Program-made: the position numbers and the translations under genes
Shown here: positions 50,781 through 55,476 of the stretch, piece by piece
How positions within the stretch are numbered: the first letter of the stretch is position 1
How the letters are laid out: each line of letters begins with the position of its first letter
Assembly (NCBI GenBank): GCA_021295715.1
Contig: JAGWBV010000050.1
Location: 1-55,476 of the forward strand
Length of the DNA stretch: 55,476 nt
Source of the DNA: Candidatus Poribacteria bacterium
GTDB taxonomy: Bacteria; Poribacteria; WGA-4E; WGA-3G
Direction of reading: 5' to 3'
The notes under the pieces: model-generated
The model's database searches: none
Seen by the model: the letters and a program-made list of their open reading frames with translations, nothing else
What the model was told of the DNA's origin: nothing

Positions 50781-52013
50781 CTATCCAATTTCCGTCATCA
50801 GTTTCCGAAAAGCGTTGAGTTGTGGGGCAATGATATGTGATGTATCCGTTTTGTTCTCAAGTGCTTCAACGGTTTTGAGACCGTTGCCTGTAATGGCGAG
50901 AACCGTAGGCTCATCAGGTCCAATGTGTCCACTCTCTATCAATTTTTTCGCGGCGGCGAGTGTGACGCCCCCAGCGGTTTCAGTGAAAATACCTTCAGTG
51001 GAAGCAAGGAGTTTAATGGCGTCCACGATTTCAATATCGGTGGCGTGCTCGCCAACCCCGCCGGAGTTTCGGACGGTATCAACAGCATAGATGCCGTCTG
51101 CGGGATTTCCAATAGCGAGCGATTTAGCGATCGTGTTGGGTCTAACAGGCTTTACAAAATCGCCATTCTCTTTGTATGTATTGACGATGGGTCCACAACC
51201 CTCGGCTTGGGCGACATGGATTTTAGTGTTCGGTTTATCTATTAATCCCAAAATGTGGAATTCTTTTAAAGCTTTGCCAATCTTTGTGATGAGAGAACCA
51301 CCGGCGGCAGGTGCGATGATATGCGCAGGTGCTTTCCAGCCGAGTTGTTCGATCAATTCAAAGCAGAGGGTTTTCGAGCCTTCAGCGTAGAAAGGACGGA
51401 TGTTGATGTTAACAAATGCCCACGGATAGACCCCGCCAATTTCACTACAGAGTCGGTTGACATCGTCATAAGTGCCGGTGATACCGACGACTGTCGGACC
51501 ATAAACGACGGATGCAACGACCTTGCCAACTTCGAGATCCGCGGGGATGAAAATAAAGCAATTCAATTTCGCGATGGCAGCGTGCGCGGCGACAGCGTTG
51601 GCGAGGTTGCCAGTGGAGGCACAAGAAACAGTATCAAAATCGAATTCTTTTGCTTTGCTTAAGGCGACGGCTACAACCCGGTCCTTAAAAGAAAAGGTCG
51701 GATGGCAGACGGTATCATCTTTGATATAGAGTTCTTTGACGCCAAGGGCGTCTCCAAGATTTTTGGCTCGGACGAGAGGTGTAAATCCGGTGTTCGTGCC
51801 ATCTGTCGGTTCACCATCTACCGGCAGGAGATCTGCATAACGCCACATGCTTTCTGGACCGTTTTCTATTGAACGCCTTGAAACAGATTTTTGTATCTCT
51901 TCATAGTTATAGTCTACTTCGAGGGGCCCGAAACAGAATTCGCAAACGTGAAGAGGCTCCTTGGGATACTTCTCACCACATTCACGGCATTTGAGCCCTA
52001 ATACTTTTTCCAT
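50781..52013 (-). CDS. thrC: threonine synthase
   Basis: 410 residues. PLP enzyme converting O-phosphohomoserine to threonine. An N-terminal zinc-ribbon-like LKCRECGEKYP ... VCEFCFGP, TPLVRAKNLG, the PLP lysine in PTFSFKDR, CASTGNLANAVAAHA and GGSLITKIGKALKE. Length fits. The start ATG is preceded by AAGGAAAATTAAAAAA, an end of a MITE-like repeat. Confidence 0.93.
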   Translation of the reverse strand: MEKVLGLKCRECGEKYPKEPLHVCEFCFGPLEVDYNYEEIQKSVSRRSIENGPESMWRYADLLPVDGEPTDGTNTGFTPLVRAKNLGDALGVKELYIKDDTVCHPTFSFKDRVVAVALSKAKEFDFDTVSCASTGNLANAVAAHAAIAKLNCFIFIPADLEVGKVVASVVYGPTVVGITGTYDDVNRLCSEIGGVYPWAFVNINIRPFYAEGSKTLCFELIEQLGWKAPAHIIAPAAGGSLITKIGKALKEFHILGLIDKPNTKIHVAQAEGCGPIVNTYKENGDFVKPVRPNTIAKSLAIGNPADGIYAVDTVRNSGGVGEHATDIEIVDAIKLLASTEGIFTETAGGVTLAAAKKLIESGHIGPDEPTVLAITGNGLKTVEALENKTDTSHIIAPQLNAFRKLMTEIG

Positions 52014-52260
52014 TTTTTTAATTTTCCTTTTTTAATTTTACCTTGCGGATAAGTAACGAGGTTTAAAACTTTAAGGCTTTCCGTGTTCGGGTTGAAGAAA
52101 CACCCCAGCAAAAACCCCTCCACTTCGTTACGGGCTTGGGTTTTGGTTTCATGTTCCTAAGGAAAAAGAAACGTCAAAATGCACAAATCCAGTTACGAAT
52201 TAACCGAAAACCCGCAAGAACAACGGACGCAGCGGCCCAGGGGACCGTAAATTAAAAAAC
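52014..52260. repeat. doubled MITE-like repeat upstream of thrC
   Basis: TTTTTTTAATTTTCC (52014-52028) then TTTTTAATTTTACCTTGCGG (52029-52048), GTTCGGGTTGAAGAAACACC, AGCAAAAACCCCTCC and CTTCGTTACGGGCTTGGG, then GGACCGTAAATTAAAAAACC (52241-52260) like an inverted end. No gene in the 314-base spacer. Confidence 0.7.
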
Positions 52261-52275
52261 CTTCAGAACCCGAAA

Positions 52276-52307
52276 ACGACGACTTCACCAATGAAAGAAG
52301 TCGTCGT
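52276..52307 (-). terminator. intrinsic terminator after the 52.3-kb gene
   Basis: Perfect 11-bp stem ACGACGACTTC / GAAGTCGTCGT with a ten-base loop; on the minus strand it is followed by TTTTC. It lies about 20 bases after the stop of the hypothetical gene at 52328. Confidence 0.75.
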
Positions 52308-52327
52308 GGTGCACCATCATCAGAAGA

Positions 52328-53659
52328 TTAAATTGTCAGTTTAACGCTAAATTCGTTCTTTCCAGATTGTAATGTGAAACGTATAAAAAGCGAATGTTCC
52401 CCTATCCATCTGACATCATCGACGTTGGATTCAGTTAATTGCAAACCTTCGTGATCGCCCCAGACTACTATCCCATAAGGCATCGTCCTCGTTGACTCTA
52501 CCGCAATAGCAAGGTGTAGTTGCGTCCGGTGTCGCGTCGGTAAAAAGCCGGTTAGGACAGGTTTATTCACCTCGGATTGTAACACTCGTTCAGCGGCATA
52601 GTTTTTGATTTCAACAGGATCCATAGCACCTTCAACAAAAGTGAATTCGCATGCCGCGTCGTAGTAAAACATTTTTAACGTAGACTTCGGCTTAGCAGTT
52701 TCCTCTTGGATATCTGTACTCGTTTCTATAACAGCTGTCGGTTCGGTTTTCTGGCAACGTTTAATGTAATCGTCAACCATTTGAGAAAGAAGTAACGGTT
52801 TTGTGTCTTGAATACCAACGACGTGTGCGAAGTAGGTATCGAGTCGTTCCAATCCCTCTTGCCCAAGGTGCGCAACGGTAAGTGGGTCGATATGTTCCAC
52901 ATAACCAAGCCATTGATTCCATGCTGTGCTTCCTACATAGACATCATAATGTTGTTGCGCTGTTCCGTTTAAGAGCACCGCGCGGAGATTATGCACGTCT
53001 TCATCGAGATGCCCAGCGGTATGGTAAGGTATACCGACAATCTTTTCAAACGATTGCGCAGAGTCTGTGTCAGTAGTCCCTCGTGCGACAATAGCATCAA
53101 GAACAGCTGAAGCCTCAAGCGGGTAAAAACACCCAAAACCGCCCTGGTCGGAAACCTCAATTTCAGGAACATTGGGGTCTGTTTCATCAATATCCTGCTG
53201 ATTCCAGTGGTAACCCCAAAGTCCTCGGAACCCAGTCTGTTCAAGTGCCCGCAGGAAAGTATCATTCTTGAAGATTGCCCCTGCGATGTTAATGTCCGTG
53301 CAAGGTAGTGTTCGCTTGAGTCTGTCGCGTTCCCTGATTATATACTCTGGCAGCTTCTCTCGCATCGTGACGAGATGCGATGCCATGGCTTCTGTGCTGG
53401 CACCCGGATTTGCGTTTCTTTCCGCCTCCCAGTTCGTTTCCCAGATCTGTCTGATGTCGAGCATCAACAAAGGCGCGTCCCCGTTCTCTGTGTGGAATGT
53501 TGTAAGCAATTTCGCGATGGCTGGCGCAGATTTGGTATCGACTGCCCATGTTATGGGTATATCGTGTTTATGCGCGACCTCTGCTAACAGTCGGACACCT
53601 TCACGTAGCCGCTCTCGGTCTTCCGCTATTGCTGTGCTTACCAATCCATAACTCAGCAT
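52328..53659 (-). CDS. hypothetical protein, possible deacetylase/glycosidase-like barrel
   Basis: 443 residues. The beginning (IAEDRERLREGVRLLAEVAHKHDIPITWAVD) and the spacing of later His/Asp (GIPYHTAGHLDED, GLWGYHWNQQDIDETD) recall NodB-type deacetylase or GH57-like barrels, but no diagnostic catalytic set is certain. A C-terminal part rich in beta strands (ECEFTF-like, HRTQLHLAIAVE) may be a separate domain. Starts two bases after the stop of the HpaI-type aldolase gene, so the two are an operon, and ends at a clear terminator. I do not assign a function. Confidence 0.6.
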   Translation of the reverse strand: MLSYGLVSTAIAEDRERLREGVRLLAEVAHKHDIPITWAVDTKSAPAIAKLLTTFHTENGDAPLLMLDIRQIWETNWEAERNANPGASTEAMASHLVTMREKLPEYIIRERDRLKRTLPCTDINIAGAIFKNDTFLRALEQTGFRGLWGYHWNQQDIDETDPNVPEIEVSDQGGFGCFYPLEASAVLDAIVARGTTDTDSAQSFEKIVGIPYHTAGHLDEDVHNLRAVLLNGTAQQHYDVYVGSTAWNQWLGYVEHIDPLTVAHLGQEGLERLDTYFAHVVGIQDTKPLLLSQMVDDYIKRCQKTEPTAVIETSTDIQEETAKPKSTLKMFYYDAACEFTFVEGAMDPVEIKNYAAERVLQSEVNKPVLTGFLPTRHRTQLHLAIAVESTRTMPYGIVVWGDHEGLQLTESNVDDVRWIGEHSLFIRFTLQSGKNEFSVKLTI

Positions 53660-53661
53660 TA

Positions 53662-54369
53662 CTATTCCAAAAAGACGGTAACGCCCATGTCGGCATACTT
53701 TTGGCGGGTGCTGGGACTGCCGTTCCTAAAGCAGACAGCGGTTGTCGTTCCTTGCAAAGCTTTCGCGACGTATTCAACACAAGCATCCACGGTTTGGAGT
53801 GCATGATTCGGGTGGCTCTCAATGCTGAATGTCAGATCAGCAGGACCAAAGGAGAGACAGTCAACTCCCGGCTTCGCGAGATGTCGCGCATGTGTGACGG
53901 CTTCTATGGACTCAATTTGCATCCAGAGGATGCCATTGGCGTTCCACCAGTCGGCGTACTCCAGCCGTTCTCTGCCTTCGGAATTCACCCGGGCAGCACC
54001 ACCCCAACTCCGAAGCCCCTGCTGCGGATAGTAGAAAGCAGCAACTGCTTCGTTTACGGTTTCATCTAATTCGACCTGTGGCACCTCAATACCCGTAGGA
54101 CCTAAATCAAGACAGTTGCCAATGAGATAAGCGTGTCGGGTATGCTTAATCCGAAAGTTGACTGGAATCCCCAATTCATTCGCCATGTTACAGAAGGCGA
54201 CGAGCCGATCTTCGTTGTATGGAGAATGTTGGCTATCCACAGCGACAAAATCGTAGCCGTCCTCTTCGACTTTGGCGATGAGCGCGTCGGCAGACGCTGC
54301 CATAGAGACGTTAGCGCCATAGACGAGTTCTCCGTTATGGATCCGTTGTTTCAAATTTGCTGCTGACAT
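53662..54369 (-). CDS. HpcH/HpaI-type class II aldolase
   Basis: 235 residues. Pyruvate-type aldolase fold: FVAVDSQHSPYNED (catalytic His region), VNFRIKHT, GIEVPQVELDETVNEA, ILWMQIESIEAV (metal Glu) and CLSFGPADLTFSI (metal Asp). Such enzymes split 2-keto-3-deoxy sugar acids or hydroxy-keto acids. GAGGGG six bases before the ATG. First gene of a two-gene operon with the hypothetical protein. Confidence 0.88.
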   Translation of the reverse strand: MSAANLKQRIHNGELVYGANVSMAASADALIAKVEEDGYDFVAVDSQHSPYNEDRLVAFCNMANELGIPVNFRIKHTRHAYLIGNCLDLGPTGIEVPQVELDETVNEAVAAFYYPQQGLRSWGGAARVNSEGRERLEYADWWNANGILWMQIESIEAVTHARHLAKPGVDCLSFGPADLTFSIESHPNHALQTVDACVEYVAKALQGTTTAVCFRNGSPSTRQKYADMGVTVFLE

Positions 54370-54928
54370 TGTTACCCCTCATTTTTTAGCGCAGCTTGCA
54401 GGTTTCCAAAACTTGCCGTAAAAATTATCTGCGGTGTGCGTAAGTTCAGTTTTAAATGCAAACGGCATAGCAGATGCTATTCCGAAACCGAGGCAGGCAC
54501 TTCAAGTCGCGCCTGAGTTTCTATAATTATACCCTAAAAATCCTTTTCTGTCAACGGATTTGTGTTTTGGAAGGCGGGATTCAGCTCGTTAGTTTAAGAG
54601 TTATCAGTGGGGCAGGTGTTAGTATCTGCGGTTCAATCGTGAACTAAGGGTGAGGGGTTATGTGAGGTGCTTCCATATCTGCAGATTTCACTAATATTTT
54701 CAGAGTTAGGAGTCGGGAATCGGAGTTCCCTCCTACAAGAACTGGTTGTCCATTATCCTCGTAGGAATTGCATCTGTTGGTTGTCGAAGTGACATCCCGA
54801 TTTCTGGGTTGGGCGGATCCGCCACGCATCAGGTAAGCGGACGCGGGTGTTGATAACATCCGGGTTCTTGAAGTAGAGTTTGTTCATAAACGGCTATCAG
54901 CGGTCAGTCATCAGTAATCAATGAGCCT
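54370..54928. other. gene-free spacer with repeats
   Basis: No coding region that I can support between the aldolase start and 55108. The head (TTTTTTAGCGCAGC, 54378-54391) only loosely resembles a MITE-like end. The third repeat family is at 54705-54751, and heptad sequence CAGCGGTCAGTCATCAGTAATCA at 54898-54920. Confidence 0.6.
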
Positions 54929-55063
54929 ATAAAATGTTACACTGGTTAACATTGGGTGTACAGAGGTTATCGGATAGAACCCAGTAGCTGTAAGGGTTTA
55001 TAGGCTTTTGTTTTTCGAGCCTCGTTGTAAAAAAAGAATTTGGTGGAAAGTGTAACATTTTAT
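54929..55063. mobile_element. 135-bp MITE-like element with perfect 15-bp inverted ends
   Basis: ATAAAATGTTACACT (54929-54943) and its exact reverse complement AGTGTAACATTTTAT (55049-55063). No ORF inside, and no obvious target duplication at the flanks. Confidence 0.6.
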
Positions 55064-55107
55064 TTCTCGCTCTATCAACAAAACGAAAAATATAATATTA
55101 CTATACG

Positions 55108-55299
55108 TCACACTGGTTCCATCACGAGGTGAACCTCGCGTCCATCCAGCACGAGGAAAATATCAAATTCTAATTCAGCCCCTAATGTCTGCTTCATCGT
55201 CTCAACAGCCTCTCGGACAACTGGTGCGATCTTCGACGCGAGTTCCAACGGGGATAAATCTGTTACAAAGTCTAATTCCATTTCCAATTTGCGTTTCAT
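55108..55299 (-). CDS. small hypothetical protein (63 residues)
   Basis: Starts at ATG 55299, eight bases after GAGG. Sequence MKRKLEMELDFVTDLSPLEL then a helix (ASKIAPVVREAVETMKQTLG) and two strands (AELEFDIFLVLDGREVHLV). Compact and acidic, no membrane segment; family not recognised. A longer in-frame reading to 55386 lacks a ribosome site. No neighbour within the window informs its role. Bases 55300-55476 hold nothing I can call. Confidence 0.5.
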   Translation of the reverse strand: MKRKLEMELDFVTDLSPLELASKIAPVVREAVETMKQTLGAELEFDIFLVLDGREVHLVMEPV

Positions 55300-55476
55300 T
55301 TGGATAACCTCAACTTCGTTGTCACAGTCATAACGTATCACCACGGCAAATACTTTCGGAATGCGCCGAGGTGAAACACATACCACGAAATGTTATAATA
55401 GAACTCATAGCGAGTAGAAGTTAAGAATCGTTGAAAGTTACACGAAAGTTAATCATTGAATATGCTAAATAACGAA

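Overview
The window looks like chromosomal DNA of a Gram-negative bacterium of moderate GC, most probably Candidatus Poribacteria or a close relative (inference). The reasons are two large secreted proteins that each combine dockerin-type repeats with a C-terminal domain built on YPNPFNPETWIPY, a lipid A pathway with a fused LpxC-FabZ, a Tat-dependent sulfatase, and an unusually high load of dispersed short repeats. No rRNA, tRNA or CRISPR array was recognised.

Layout. 1-3160: an ABC-2 exporter (permease cut by the left window edge, ATPase complete) and a PspA-like coiled-coil protein. 3358-4760: an adenine DNA methyltransferase and a transposase remnant. 4797-12059 (+): ABC1/UbiB kinase, RuvX, MltG, then LpxC-FabZ, LpxA and LpxI. 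12138-12371 (-): a 77-residue SelW-like (Rdx) protein with an in-frame UGA in a CxxU motif, i.e. a selenoprotein; any ordinary ORF caller would miss it. 12625-14843: TonB-like protein, an SDR with a clipped C-terminus, a DUF983 protein.

14984-37484 (all minus except a TnpB insertion) is a surface-polysaccharide locus: priming sugar transferase, two GT4-type glycosyltransferases, Wzi-like outer-membrane protein, O-antigen ligase/polymerase, MurJ/Wzx-type flippase, NAD-sugar epimerase, a clan GH-A glycosidase lipoprotein, four sulfotransferases and one Cys-type sulfatase. Read together it suggests synthesis, export and editing of a sulfated polysaccharide. 37523-41630 is a Pnkp-Hen1 RNA-repair pair. 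42094-55299 is mixed: TrpD2-like transferase, enolase-superfamily dehydratase, Rpn-like nuclease, sialate O-acetylesterase, RecD2 helicase, Uma2 nuclease, threonine synthase, a hypothetical and an HpaI-type aldolase, and a small hypothetical protein.

The least ordinary feature is the repeat landscape. (a) A MITE-like family with ends close to TTTTTTAATTTTACCTTGCGG sits directly against gene starts and stops. Read outward, its end is CCGCAAGGTAAAATTAAAAA followed by ATG, so it supplies the Shine-Dalgarno and start context of at least eight genes, and stop codons for others. (b) Seven-base-period tandem repeats occur between genes and also inside genes as long in-frame insertions (flippase, RecD2) or as protein ends. 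(c) A third repeat lies in frame in the Pnkp linker and again in the 54.7-kb spacer. (d) A 135-bp element with perfect 15-bp inverted ends lies at 54929-55063.
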